Below, piece by piece: positions 1-8,466 of a DNA stretch of 48,278 nt. The stretch's first letter is position 1; every line of letters starts with the position of its first letter. Under the pieces are notes generated by a model. It did not search any database. It saw nothing but the letters and a program-made list of their open reading frames with translations, and had not been told where the DNA came from. The DNA is from Bdellovibrionaceae bacterium UBA2339 (lineage in GTDB: Bacteria > Bdellovibrionota > Bdellovibrionia > Bdellovibrionales > JAMPXM01). A program made the translations under genes and the position numbers. The stretch is from assembly GCA_002344785.1 (NCBI GenBank), contig DDUL01000001.1, positions 1 to 48,278 on the forward strand. Reading direction: 5' to 3'.

Positions 1-111
1 GCTTCGGCGCCCCGACCAGCCGGCTCAGCGCCCGCGCCCGCAGCGCCACGCCCAACCGGTACGGATGCGCAACGCACTCCCACATCCAAGCCCAGCGGAG
101 GTCGTTCATGA
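1..111 (+). CDS. 3' end of an unidentified gene upstream of tadB
   Basis: The first 36 codons are open in frame 1 and end at a TGA at 109-111. The encoded tail is very rich in Ala and Pro, with Thr, Arg and Ser, so it looks like a disordered C-terminus. The stop overlaps the next start as ATGA, which implies translational coupling with the tadB-like gene. In Tad loci the gene before tadB is usually the ATPase gene tadA/cpaF. That identity is inferred from position only, because no domain is visible in this fragment. Confidence 0.6.
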   Translation, partial: ASAPRPAGSAPAPAAPRPTGTDAQRTPTSKPSGGRS

Positions 112-986
112 TGGCGATCTTCAAATCCGATTTGATGATGTATCTAGTGTGCGGCGGCAGTGCCTTCACCATCAGCTATATGTGGGCGGATCGCGCGTTG
201 GCGTGGCTGCATAAACGCTCGCTGGGCCAGCGCGAAGAAGTCCTGCGACTCATGAGTCTGATGTTTGTCGACACAAGCCGTAGCAAAGTCACATGGATGA
301 TGTTGCTTTCGAGTTTCGGCTTGGGCTTCTTGTTGTTTCTCCTCCTATGGCCGCACTTTGGCCTGGGCGTGTTTATGGCTTGCGTGGTCACTGTGGTCAT
401 GTGGTCGATTCCGCGAATCATCATGGAATCGCTCTGGAACCGTCGCTGCAATCGCTTCGTCGACCAAATGGTCGACGGCCTGACGATGATGGCCAACGGG
501 ATCAAAGCCGGACTTTCGCCACAACAGTGTATGGAACGCGTGCAACAGAATATGCCGAACCCGATCAGCCAAGAGTTCGGCCTCGTCTTAGCCGAAATTC
601 GCGTCGGTGCTTCTCTGGCTGAAGCACTCACAAACTTGGCCAACCGAATTCCCCGCCAAGATGTGCAAATGTTCGTGACCGCGGTCAATATCCTCCAGGA
701 GACCGGCGGTAACATGGCCGAGACTTTCCAGACCATCGTCTATGTGGTTCGCGAACGTCAGAAAATTGAAAAGAAGATTGAGGCCATGACGGCGCAAGGA
801 ATGATGCAAGGTACGATCATCACCTTGGTGCCGCTCGCACTCTTGGTCCTGTTCTATATGGTCGATCCCAACTACGTGAAAGTCTTGTTCACCACGACTC
901 TGGGCTTGATCGCTCTGTTCGTGATGTTCACGCTGCAAATTGTGGGTGGTATCGCCATGCGAAAGATCGTTAGAATTAAGGTGTAA
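108..986 (+). CDS. tadB: TadB-like type II secretion F-domain membrane protein
   Basis: Inner-membrane platform protein of a Tad (tight adherence, type IVc) pilus system. There is a hydrophobic N-terminal segment (about 8-25), a pair of membrane segments (about 62-105), a cytoplasmic T2SSF domain (about 115-235) and two C-terminal membrane segments (about 237-290). The F domain shows the family pattern of a helix with Asp-Gln-Met-Val-Asp-Gly, then AGLS, a GASL turn and a QETGGNMAE motif. The length of 292 residues is normal for TadB. GGAGG at 97-101 serves the ATG at 108; the ATG at 111 is an alternative start. It overlaps the upstream gene by four bases. TadC would be expected next but is absent, since an RHS-type gene follows 89 bp downstream. 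TadC is the main alternative identity. Confidence 0.82.
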   Translation: MMAIFKSDLMMYLVCGGSAFTISYMWADRALAWLHKRSLGQREEVLRLMSLMFVDTSRSKVTWMMLLSSFGLGFLLFLLLWPHFGLGVFMACVVTVVMWSIPRIIMESLWNRRCNRFVDQMVDGLTMMANGIKAGLSPQQCMERVQQNMPNPISQEFGLVLAEIRVGASLAEALTNLANRIPRQDVQMFVTAVNILQETGGNMAETFQTIVYVVRERQKIEKKIEAMTAQGMMQGTIITLVPLALLVLFYMVDPNYVKVLFTTTLGLIALFVMFTLQIVGGIAMRKIVRIKV

Positions 987-1075
987 TGCTGAAGGCAAGC
1001 ACGATCCGCGCGAAGGACCGCGACGCGATCAGATGATTTGCGAAAATTGATAGGGAAGTCCAAGGGAGAACGCGA

Positions 1076-2833
1076 ATGAAGAAACTTGAGAACTCTCAGC
1101 GAATGTCGACATCCAGAGCGAGCACTCCGACGGCTCTGCGTTCTGCCGCAGTTTCAGCGATCGCCGGTACAGCACTCTTTGTTTCACTCTCGGCCGATGC
1201 GACCGTCGACATGAAGAACGCCAACTACACGGAGTCTTGGCTCGACATCCAAGTGCAGACCACAGGCTATCCGCTCAAAGTGCAACGCACTTACAACAGC
1301 CGCTCGGTTTTCAATGGCATCTTCGGCTTTGGCTGGTGTTCAGATTTCGAGACCACGCTCGAGAAAACCCCTGAGGGCAGCATCAAGCTCACTGAGTGCG
1401 GTGCCGGACAGGAAATCTATTTTAAGCCTGAATCCAAAACCGCCGACTCCGCGAAGACCGAGTTGATCAAAAAGATCATCGCCGAATACAAAAAGTCCAA
1501 TCCCACGGCGAGCAAAGACATCATTGCCAACATGGAGGCCGAGCTTGAGGACAACGCCGAGTATCGCGCGCGTCGCGCCCGCCTCATCAACCTCCCCGAG
1601 CCGCAAGTGCAAAAGGGCGTCACCTACACATCCGATTCCTTGCAAATCGACTCGATCACCTTCGATGGCAGCACTTACACACGCTCGCTGAGCGACGGGT
1701 CTTCACAAAGATTCGACCCCCAAGGGCGCCTCACGGCAATCTATGACAAAAACGGAAACTACCTGCGTCTGACTTACGCGGGCCCTGTGCTTCGCGAGGT
1801 CGCCGACAACACGGGTAAGAAGTTGGCCTTTCAGTTCTATCCCACAAAACGCGTAAAAGAGATTTCCGGACCTGGCGGTGTGAAGGCCTCTTACAAGTAC
1901 GTCGGAGAAGATTTAGCTGAAGTGAAGAACATGTGGAAGAACCCCAAGGGTCAGCCCAACACATACACCTTCGAGTACGATGACAATCACAATCTCACCA
2001 AGGTGACTTACCCGGATCGCACGTTTAAAGCCCTGACCTACAACAAACAGAAGGACTGGGTGACGTCGTTCCAGGATCGCTCGGATGGCAAAGAGATCTG
2101 TAAGGAGACTTACAACTACGAGACGAGCAAAACCACGCCGCAAGATCACTTCTGGTCGGAAGCCGAAAAGAAGTGCGGCAACGAAATCGTCAACAAGGCG
2201 CGCTTTGAGTTTTGGCTGAAGAAGCGCTCAGACGGACGTCGCTATCTTTCGCGTGTGATGAACAAATCGCAAAGCGACACCGTCGACATCACTTATCATC
2301 CTGAGTTTGGCCGCCCGACTTCGGTAAAGAAAGGCTCCAACACGACGGCGTTTGAGTATTACGACAACGGCCTGATCAAGGTGAAGTCCAACGCCAACTC
2401 GAAGATGTCGTTTGAGTACAACAAGCAGCACAACAAGGTGGCTCGGGTGATCACCGAGTACTTCGATGCTAAGGGCAAGGCGGCCGCCAAACGCGACACC
2501 ACTTTCTCCTATGATGGCAAAGGCAACCTCATCGCGGCTCAAAACAGCGACGGACAATCCGTGCGTCTGACCTATGATGCCCGCGGCAGAATTGCGACCA
2601 TCATCGATCACGCTAAGAAAGAAGTGCAGATCAAGTACGAAGAGAAGTCCGGTCGACCCGCGCAGATCACGCGTCCTAAAGTGGGCACGATTATGGTGAC
2701 CTACAAGTCGAACGGTGAGATTCGCAATGTGGTGAGTCCCGATGGCGGCCCGACGGTGGCCCTCCAGGTGGCGAGCACCTTCAATAACTTATTGGATATT
2801 ATTGCGCCGGCGACCTCGGAGTTGAACCTCTAA
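1076..2833 (+). CDS. Secreted RHS/YD-repeat protein
   Basis: A 585-residue protein with an N-terminal signal region (basic start, hydrophobic stretch about 23-42, SADA cleavage-like site). Next comes a DUF6531-like module (about 45-125, with Arg-Thr-Tyr-Asn-Ser and FGFGWCSDFE), then a charged insertion (about 125-175). Degenerate RHS/YD repeats run to the C-terminus, for example FEYDDNHNLTKVTYPD and LTYDARGRIATI. RHS proteins form large beta shells that often encase a C-terminal toxin. Here the protein stops soon after the repeats, with no RHS core-associated motif and no variable toxin tail. It is therefore short for the family and may be a surface or structural protein. It lies 89 bp after tadB on the same strand and could be co-transcribed with it. 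Confidence 0.8.
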   Translation: MKKLENSQRMSTSRASTPTALRSAAVSAIAGTALFVSLSADATVDMKNANYTESWLDIQVQTTGYPLKVQRTYNSRSVFNGIFGFGWCSDFETTLEKTPEGSIKLTECGAGQEIYFKPESKTADSAKTELIKKIIAEYKKSNPTASKDIIANMEAELEDNAEYRARRARLINLPEPQVQKGVTYTSDSLQIDSITFDGSTYTRSLSDGSSQRFDPQGRLTAIYDKNGNYLRLTYAGPVLREVADNTGKKLAFQFYPTKRVKEISGPGGVKASYKYVGEDLAEVKNMWKNPKGQPNTYTFEYDDNHNLTKVTYPDRTFKALTYNKQKDWVTSFQDRSDGKEICKETYNYETSKTTPQDHFWSEAEKKCGNEIVNKARFEFWLKKRSDGRRYLSRVMNKSQSDTVDITYHPEFGRPTSVKKGSNTTAFEYYDNGLIKVKSNANSKMSFEYNKQHNKVARVITEYFDAKGKAAAKRDTTFSYDGKGNLIAAQNSDGQSVRLTYDARGRIATIIDHAKKEVQIKYEEKSGRPAQITRPKVGTIMVTYKSNGEIRNVVSPDGGPTVALQVASTFNNLLDIIAPATSELNL

Positions 2834-2900
2834 GACGTCGACGTTTTTGAATTGAGAAACAGATCTGCGACTTCGTCGCAAGAGAAGGAGTGAGGTAGGT

Positions 2901-3218
2901 ATGAATAACAAGTCACCCCAAAGGCAGAATGAAAGCCCGGGCATGACAACCACTTTGCGAAAGGTGGCCTTGTCATTGGGCTTGGTCATGTCGCTCGGTC
3001 TCGTCGGCTTGGCTTCGGCTGATCCGAATCTAACGGAGATTCCCGATCGATCGGCTACAGAGTATGGCGTTCCCTACGCGAGCGATCACGGCATGCCTTG
3101 CCGAAACTGTGAAAATCGAAACTCTCCGAAGCTGGGTTATGAAGGCCGTCTGGTTCCAGGTTCTACAGCAGATGTTCTGCAGCGAACCAACAACGGCGGC
3201 GACGACACCGCACGCTGA
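2901..3218 (+). CDS. Small secreted protein, function unknown
   Basis: A 105-residue protein with a polar start followed by a clear signal peptide (hydrophobic stretch about 20-40, GLASA cleavage-like site). The mature part is about 65 residues and polar, with a single CRNC pair (two Cys three apart) that could form a disulfide or bind a cofactor. AAGGAG and GAGG lie upstream of the ATG at 2901; the ATG at 2943 would still keep the signal peptide. It follows the RHS gene by 67 bp on the same strand and is closed by a strong terminator, so it is probably the last gene of that unit. I do not recognise the family. Confidence 0.6.
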   Translation: MNNKSPQRQNESPGMTTTLRKVALSLGLVMSLGLVGLASADPNLTEIPDRSATEYGVPYASDHGMPCRNCENRNSPKLGYEGRLVPGSTADVLQRTNNGGDDTAR

Positions 3219-3261
3219 TTCCGTCTCATTTTGAGACACAACTTGCTTCCTTCTCCTTGAA

Positions 3262-3298
3262 AGGTGCACGGGGTTTCCCCGCGCGCCTTTTTGTTTTT
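3262..3298 (+). terminator. Rho-independent terminator
   Basis: A 12-bp stem (AGGTGCACGGGG pairing with CCCCGCGCGCCT, with one A/C mismatch and one G-T pair) closes a TTT loop. It is followed by TTTTTGTTTTT. It sits just after the small secreted protein gene and should end the tadB-RHS-small protein transcript. Confidence 0.85.
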
Positions 3299-3531
3299 AA
3301 GCCGCCCCCCTGAATCCGCTGTCGAAGAACTGAACAGGCGTCGAGGTCCAAGTAGGCCCATAAAGGTCACCGCAAGTCGACCGCACCAGATTCGCATCAA
3401 TTTGAGATCAGCGCGGCGTCAGTTCGATTTGAGCAATGAGGCTGGCACGAAGCGTGAACATCTATCAAAGCAGCTAGTTTCAATGCGATTTGAATCGGCC
3501 CCCCCGACAAATCGAGAGCGGAGGAAAAGAT

Positions 3532-3831
3532 ATGAAACACGCAAGCTCAACTCACACGATTAAGTCGAACCGAGCTAAGTTCTTCTTTGCCATGACGATC
3601 GCCGCGATCGCCCTGTCTTCGAGCTTGGCCCAGGCCCGCACTCGCACCACGTCGAGCGATGATCCCAACGATCGCTTCACACGAGCCGGCCAAGTCTATC
3701 ATGCCGCCAAACGAGATGGTCTGAACTGCGCGAAGGCTGCTTCTGGCAACCATACACAGGCGGCGCAAATCGCCGATGGCCGCACAGCCACAAGCCGAGG
3801 CCAAAGCAACGGTCGCGAAGTCACACGATAA
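3532..3831 (+). CDS. Small secreted protein, function unknown
   Basis: A 99-residue protein. The start at 3532 is chosen because GCGGAGG lies about 10 bases upstream and the protein then begins with a normal signal peptide: basic residues, a hydrophobic stretch at about 18-32 and an AQA cleavage-like site. The mature part is short, hydrophilic and rich in Ala, Thr, Gly, Arg and Asn, with no visible fold. It stands alone between a terminator and a convergent gene. The overall plan (signal peptide plus small polar mature part) resembles the protein at 2901-3218, but I see no sequence similarity beyond that. Confidence 0.55.
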   Translation: MKHASSTHTIKSNRAKFFFAMTIAAIALSSSLAQARTRTTSSDDPNDRFTRAGQVYHAAKRDGLNCAKAASGNHTQAAQIADGRTATSRGQSNGREVTR

Positions 3832-3841
3832 ACAATGGGAA

Positions 3842-4117
3842 TCAGCGCCGAGAGCTTTCCTCTCGGCGATCCTTCAAGCGCGTGACGGCCTCTTCCGAGG
3901 CCTCATCAAACTGCCCGCGCACCGTCGACCAAACTTCTTTACTTAAATGAACCGCGCCCTGCGCCACTTCATGCAGCAAACGCGGAAGCGGTGCCTGGCG
4001 AATCCATGCTTCTGAAGTCGCCTCCAGAGTTGATCCTCCAACTCGGAATTGCAGCGCCGAGATCAGCAGCGCGGAAAAAATGAAACTCTTCACGACAAAG
4101 CTCAACTCACCCATCAA
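3842..4117 (-). CDS. Small membrane-anchored protein coupled to the receiver gene
   Basis: A 91-residue protein with an N-terminal hydrophobic segment (about 7-24) and then an amphipathic, charged tail ending in Arg and Glu-rich residues, probably helical. The ATG at 4117 overlaps the stop of the upstream response-regulator gene by four bases, so the two are translationally coupled. It could be a membrane partner or output of the receiver, but that is inference from position. No family was recognised. Confidence 0.55.
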   Translation of the reverse strand: MMGELSFVVKSFIFSALLISALQFRVGGSTLEATSEAWIRQAPLPRLLHEVAQGAVHLSKEVWSTVRGQFDEASEEAVTRLKDRREESSRR

Positions 4118-4497
4118 GCCTCCTTGCTTGAACCGCGATCCGCCATCGCGCGATGAATCACCTTCACGAGTTCTTCCGACGTGAACGGCTTCGATAAAAA
4201 GTCACAACACCCTGCCTGAATCGCGCGCGCCACCACAGACTCTTGATCCGCCGTCGAAAACGCGATCACTTTAGTCTCGGGCAGTTCCGCTAAGATTTCT
4301 TCTGTGGCTTCGATCCCATTCATGCGCGGCAACGCAAGGTCCATCAAAATCACATCAGGTCGCACCGTGCGCGCGACCACAACCGCCTCAGCGCCGTCTT
4401 CCGCTTCGGCGACGACACTGATCCCCTGATCGCGCAAATTCAGTTGCACCAGCTCGCGAATAAAGGGGGCGTCGTCGACGATGAGGAGACGAATCAT
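4114..4497 (-). CDS. CheY-like single-domain response regulator
   Basis: A 127-residue stand-alone receiver domain. The acidic pair Asp8-Asp9, the phosphoacceptor Asp53 in ILMDLALP, the conserved Ser/Thr after strand 4 (AFSTAD) and the Lys-Pro of LSKPF are all present, so it should be phosphorylatable. There is no output domain, so it acts by protein contact, as CheY or Spo0F do. No kinase gene is adjacent. Its only operon partner visible here is the overlapping small membrane protein at 3842-4117. Confidence 0.88.
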   Translation of the reverse strand: MIRLLIVDDAPFIRELVQLNLRDQGISVVAEAEDGAEAVVVARTVRPDVILMDLALPRMNGIEATEEILAELPETKVIAFSTADQESVVARAIQAGCCDFLSKPFTSEELVKVIHRAMADRGSSKEA

Positions 4498-4534
4498 GTC
4501 CCTAGGATATGCCAGAAAACATTCGGCCTAAATC

Positions 4535-5683
4535 TCAGTTGCTCCAGCCCACACCGAACTGGATGAGAGTCGTGCTCTGCGTGACCCCGACGTTCGTGAG
4601 CGTCGCGCCGGTCACGGGATCAGGAAGGCTCGAGTCCCCAGAGAACAAGTGCCGCTCCACCGAATGCGTGAGCTTCAGGAATACGGAACTCGATTGATCC
4701 AAAGTCCAAACTCGCCGCAATGAAAACCCCAAAGCATGCGAATCCACATTGCCGCCCGACTTCAGTTGAATGCCCGTCGGCTCTTCGGCATGACTCGCCT
4801 TTGGAGAAAAGTCCACACCCAGTCCCCACTGACCTTCCGGCAAACGAAACAGCCCTTCGAGGCTTAAGCGCACACCCGATGTTCTCATGCGAGGTCTGCG
4901 CTGCGCATCCGCGGACACACGCAGTTGATTCTCAAAAAATCCCAAGCCGTACAAAAATTCGCCCCCGCCAAACACGCGACGGCGCTGAACTCCGATGGCC
5001 AGATCGTTTCGATTCAAAGCGACTTGTCGATGAGCGCCATCATTCACAGATGCCCCAAGACTCGCGCCCATCTCCAACTCGACCGCCAATTGTTCGCTCA
5101 ACCAAACCGCGGCGTCGAGCTGAACAGCCGGGCTCGCCGCCTGAAAGTTGCGATAGCCCGAATCACTCTTGGAATCCAAATAGAAATAACCCGGTGAGAA
5201 TGACATCTCGAGAACCTTCGATGCCATCACCACGCGTTCGTTCGCCGCAGGAGATTCGGGCTGAACCGGTGAAGTACTCGGCGGTGTTTCCACTTTGGGC
5301 TCGCCCTCTTGAGTGGACGGTTTGGTCGAGGCCACGCCATCACCGTTTTCACTAGGCGTCGGGCTTGGAGCCGCCGCAGGTTGCCCTGAAGGATCCACGC
5401 GACGGCCCGCCACATTCGGAGTCGGACGAACTTGATAGCGCCCACCATCTCCCCGCCGATCAACAGGTGTCGGCCGAGGCGCAACTTGCGCCGGAGGCGC
5501 CAACAGCAGTGCTGAGCTAGGATCCAGCTGCGCTTGCGCTTGGGTCGGCACGAAGATGAACACCAACAGACAGAGCCAAAGCGCTTCGATTCGCGAACTC
5601 GCTCGTCGGTTCAATTGCACTTGGGTCAGTTTCAGTTGGGTCGAATTCAGTTGGGATTCGATCCGGCTCAAGGCGAAATGCAT
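4535..5683 (-). CDS. Probable outer-membrane or periplasmic protein with a proline-rich linker
   Basis: A 382-residue protein. Residues 1-33 are polar, 34-50 are strongly hydrophobic and end in QAQAQ, so there is a signal peptide with an unusually long n-region. No other Met precedes it. Residues about 55-140 are a Pro, Ser, Thr and Glu-rich linker. From about 155 the pattern alternates hydrophobic and polar residues with many Gly, Tyr and aromatic turns (SPGYFYLD, YGLGFFENQL), as in beta-barrels. It ends with IQFGVGWSN. The function is unknown. It is divergent from the barrel-like protein at 5829-7565 with about 145 bp between them, so the two may be related in function. Confidence 0.6.
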   Translation of the reverse strand: MHFALSRIESQLNSTQLKLTQVQLNRRASSRIEALWLCLLVFIFVPTQAQAQLDPSSALLLAPPAQVAPRPTPVDRRGDGGRYQVRPTPNVAGRRVDPSGQPAAAPSPTPSENGDGVASTKPSTQEGEPKVETPPSTSPVQPESPAANERVVMASKVLEMSFSPGYFYLDSKSDSGYRNFQAASPAVQLDAAVWLSEQLAVELEMGASLGASVNDGAHRQVALNRNDLAIGVQRRRVFGGGEFLYGLGFFENQLRVSADAQRRPRMRTSGVRLSLEGLFRLPEGQWGLGVDFSPKASHAEEPTGIQLKSGGNVDSHALGFSLRRVWTLDQSSSVFLKLTHSVERHLFSGDSSLPDPVTGATLTNVGVTQSTTLIQFGVGWSN

Positions 5684-5828
5684 ACTCTACGTTTCGGCCT
5701 TAGCACTCGAAAACTCGACGGCCTTGGGTCTGGTTTGCGCCCTCGGCACCACCGACTCCCGACCTCAAACTCAAACTCGCTTGTGCCTCTGAAATACGCG
5801 CGGCACAATGTGAGAGGTGAGGCTCTCT

Positions 5829-7565
5829 ATGCGCCAGCTGCTCTGTCAAACTCGTCGGCTTTCAGCTCAGATCTTGGGCCACTCGAAAGCATTGCTGACT
5901 TCTGTGATCCCCGCACTGACCTTTGTCCAGTTGGCCTTCGTCGAGGTGGCCGCATCACAAACTGCCCAAGCGCCCGCGCCGACCGACGCCCAATCCCCAC
6001 GTGTCGAACAAGCCGCCGTGTTCACTTCACCAGCCGACGACTTCATCAGCATTCGCAAAATCTCAGTTCTCCCAGGCGCCGACAATGTCGACGGAATTTT
6101 TGTACGCCCCATAGAAGCGCATTTGATGAGCTTACTCAAAAGTTCACATCGCTGGGAGTACGCCGACACAGGACTGGTTTCGCTTCCAAAATCCCCGATT
6201 GAACTCGAAGACAACCCGTCGCTGACTCAGCAACTCTTGGCGCCGATTCAAGTCGATGCGGTGATTCTTCCCTCCATCACCAAAGGCCCGACGGGACTTT
6301 CGATTCGGCTGAGCCTCATCATGAAGGCCGACGGACGCGTGCTTCTTCAAGAGCAAGTCAAAGATCTCAATCGCTTTGAAATTGCCGAGGTCAAAAACCA
6401 AGTCAGTCAGATTTATCAACGCCTCATTCGCAAAATTCCTTACGACGGACTCATCCTCAGCCGCCAAGGAAATCGCGTCACGCTCAACCTTGGACGCGTC
6501 GACGGCGTGCAACTGAATCAAGATCTCGCTGTCGTGCAGGTCATCTCGCTGAATCGCCATCCCAAGTTCGGATTTCTCATCTCTAACGAAAAAGAAATTC
6601 TAGGTCGCATTCGTGTTCTGAAAGTCGATGACACCTTGAGCTTTGCAGTGGTCACCGCCGAAAAGGAGCGCGGCGCGATTCGCCGCCTCAATAAGATCGC
6701 CGGACTCAATGCCGTCGAGTATGGCACAGATCAGACTTTGACGAGCGGAACCGAGGAAGGATCACTTCAAGATCGTCCTGATCACGGCGTCGCCTTCGGC
6801 GCTAAAGCCGAAGAGTGGTTACCCATTCGCGAACCCAGCTTCGGACAAGTTGGCGTGAAAGCTGGCCTAGGAATGTACAAGGGCGGCATGAATCTCTCCG
6901 GTGTCGGCGCACTCGAAGCGAAATCCGATTTCTACCCTCTTCTCGAAGTTGACGGCGAACTTTGGCTCAATCCCAACTGGACAGTCCAAGCTGAAATCAC
7001 ACAAGGCATTCTCTCGACAGCCAATCCGCGCACAGGCGCGAGCCCCGCAACCCTCAATCATGCTTTGAACAAATACTCCATCTCGCTCGCTTACAACTTC
7101 CTCATGCGAAACGACTTCTTCGGCCCCAAGTTTCAGTTCCGCGGAGGCCTCAGCTACTATCGAATGTATGTCGACGACTCCACGCCTCAGGGCCTCACCA
7201 CCGTGAACTACAACGGTGTGCTCACGGGCGTCGGCATCTACTTCCCGCTCGGCGGCTTTGCCAATCAAGCCTCTGACCCCAATGAACGACTGCGCCGCTG
7301 GGCCATCGGCGGCGATCTCAGTATGCTTTTCCTCACCAAGCTCACCGAGTCACCGATTCGCAGCGGCGACTCTTCAAGCAACACCATCAACGAGTTCTCC
7401 TTTTTCGTCGACCGACGCCTCGCCATGAACCTGATTCTTCGCTCACAGTTGGAGTTCGCCCTTTACTCCTCAAGCCTCACGGGCTCAGGCAATCGCACCG
7501 AGCCCGCGACCAGCATCTCGCAGCGCCACATCTCCGCATCCGCCGGCATCATCTATCAATTCTAA
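5829..7565 (+). CDS. Probable outer-membrane beta-barrel protein with periplasmic N-terminal domain
   Basis: About 578 residues. The ATG at 5829 is chosen because GAGG lies 7 bases upstream; a GTG at 5817 is an alternative. The signal peptide covers about 1-40. Residues about 60-200 form an alpha/beta domain that resembles periplasmic substrate- or pilus-associated domains. A beta module with GNRVTLNLGRVDGV follows (about 215-290). The last 220 residues alternate in barrel fashion and end in Tyr-Gln-Phe, the terminal aromatic signal for BAM-dependent insertion. I do not recognise a specific family. The stop codon lies inside the first unit of the 13-bp tandem repeat at 7561. Confidence 0.6.
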   Translation: MRQLLCQTRRLSAQILGHSKALLTSVIPALTFVQLAFVEVAASQTAQAPAPTDAQSPRVEQAAVFTSPADDFISIRKISVLPGADNVDGIFVRPIEAHLMSLLKSSHRWEYADTGLVSLPKSPIELEDNPSLTQQLLAPIQVDAVILPSITKGPTGLSIRLSLIMKADGRVLLQEQVKDLNRFEIAEVKNQVSQIYQRLIRKIPYDGLILSRQGNRVTLNLGRVDGVQLNQDLAVVQVISLNRHPKFGFLISNEKEILGRIRVLKVDDTLSFAVVTAEKERGAIRRLNKIAGLNAVEYGTDQTLTSGTEEGSLQDRPDHGVAFGAKAEEWLPIREPSFGQVGVKAGLGMYKGGMNLSGVGALEAKSDFYPLLEVDGELWLNPNWTVQAEITQGILSTANPRTGASPATLNHALNKYSISLAYNFLMRNDFFGPKFQFRGGLSYYRMYVDDSTPQGLTTVNYNGVLTGVGIYFPLGGFANQASDPNERLRRWAIGGDLSMLFLTKLTESPIRSGDSSSNTINEFSFFVDRRLAMNLILRSQLEFALYSSSLTGSGNRTEPATSISQRHISASAGIIYQF

Positions 7566-7625
7566 TTGGCAATTCTAATTGGCAGTTCTAATTGGCAGGA
7601 CTAATTGGCAGGACTAATTGGCCGC
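7561..7625. repeat. Five-unit 13-bp tandem repeat
   Basis: Five head-to-tail units of 13 bp with core CTAATTGGC. They read TCTAATTGGCAAT, TCTAATTGGCAGT, TCTAATTGGCAGG, ACTAATTGGCAGG and ACTAATTGGCCGC. The first unit contains the stop codon TAA of the barrel gene. Unit differences accumulate from left to right, as in slipped-strand expansions. Confidence 0.95.
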
Positions 7626-7681
7626 TCTGGTCAGCATTTTAATCAATTTGGGTTTCGCGTGACTCCATGCCAATCACAAAT

Positions 7682-8434
7682 TCAATTTTGAGTCAGGGTC
7701 TTATACTCACTTGTGAAGGTGCGAAGCTTGCGCCAATCAGAGCCGCGCCTCGATATGCTTTGTATGGTCGTCACAAAAATTCTCTTCCGATCCAAGTTCT
7801 CCTGACTGATCTCAGAGTCGATTTTAATCTTAAACTCCATTGGTGCATCAGCTTCAATCCGTCCAAATGCGCGGTGGCGATCAACTCCGACCGACAGTCG
7901 AAGACGAACACCTGTCGTGTTTCTAAAACAAAGATCTTTGCTGATCCAAGCCACGGTCGCATCTCGACCGAGCGGCAAATAACGACGCTCGCCGTAAGCG
8001 TCCAGCGAGTGCGAGTGTCTTTCGATAACTTCACATCCTGATTCGAGGGCCAAATTAAACAGTAGACCAGAGATTTGGCACAACCCGCCTCCAAAAGTGG
8101 ATACCACACGACCATCTTCGAATGTGGGACCGCTCACAAACCCACGACTCTCTGTCGGCGCCCCGATGAACCTCCAGAATGATACAATTTGATCAGGCTC
8201 GATGATGAGTCCATCAAGACGTTCAACAGCAACTCTCATGTTGTGCAGTTTCGCATCGAGGAGATGCTGCTGAGTAGGGTGATTCACGATCGGACATTCA
8301 AAATTGACCCATGATCTCAACAAGGACTGAGTCGAATAAGAGTTCGCAAATCTCCCCATGAGGCCCCACCACAAATCGCGCAAGCATCGGCGAAGCAGGT
8401 GGCGTTTCGCAAAATGTATCCGAATTCTATACAT
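7682..8434 (-). CDS. VanW-family protein
   Basis: About 250 residues. The family core is visible: WRFIGAPTESRGFVSGPTF, then VVSTFGGGLCQISGLLFNLAL with the conserved Gly-Gly-Gly-x-Cys-Gln motif, then an ERHSHSLDAYG segment. VanW proteins occur in envelope and glycopeptide-resistance contexts; their biochemical role is not known. The start at 8434 is chosen because GGAGAGA lies about 9 bases upstream. A longer frame would run into the preceding gene. It follows two large SH3-domain genes on the same strand by 32 bp, which suggests an operon and a cell-wall role. Confidence 0.8.
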   Translation of the reverse strand: MYRIRIHFAKRHLLRRCLRDLWWGLMGRFANSYSTQSLLRSWVNFECPIVNHPTQQHLLDAKLHNMRVAVERLDGLIIEPDQIVSFWRFIGAPTESRGFVSGPTFEDGRVVSTFGGGLCQISGLLFNLALESGCEVIERHSHSLDAYGERRYLPLGRDATVAWISKDLCFRNTTGVRLRLSVGVDRHRAFGRIEADAPMEFKIKIDSEISQENLDRKRIFVTTIQSISRRGSDWRKLRTFTSEYKTLTQN

Positions 8435-8466
8435 CGTAGATGTCTCTCCGATTCCTTCGGCTGTCT

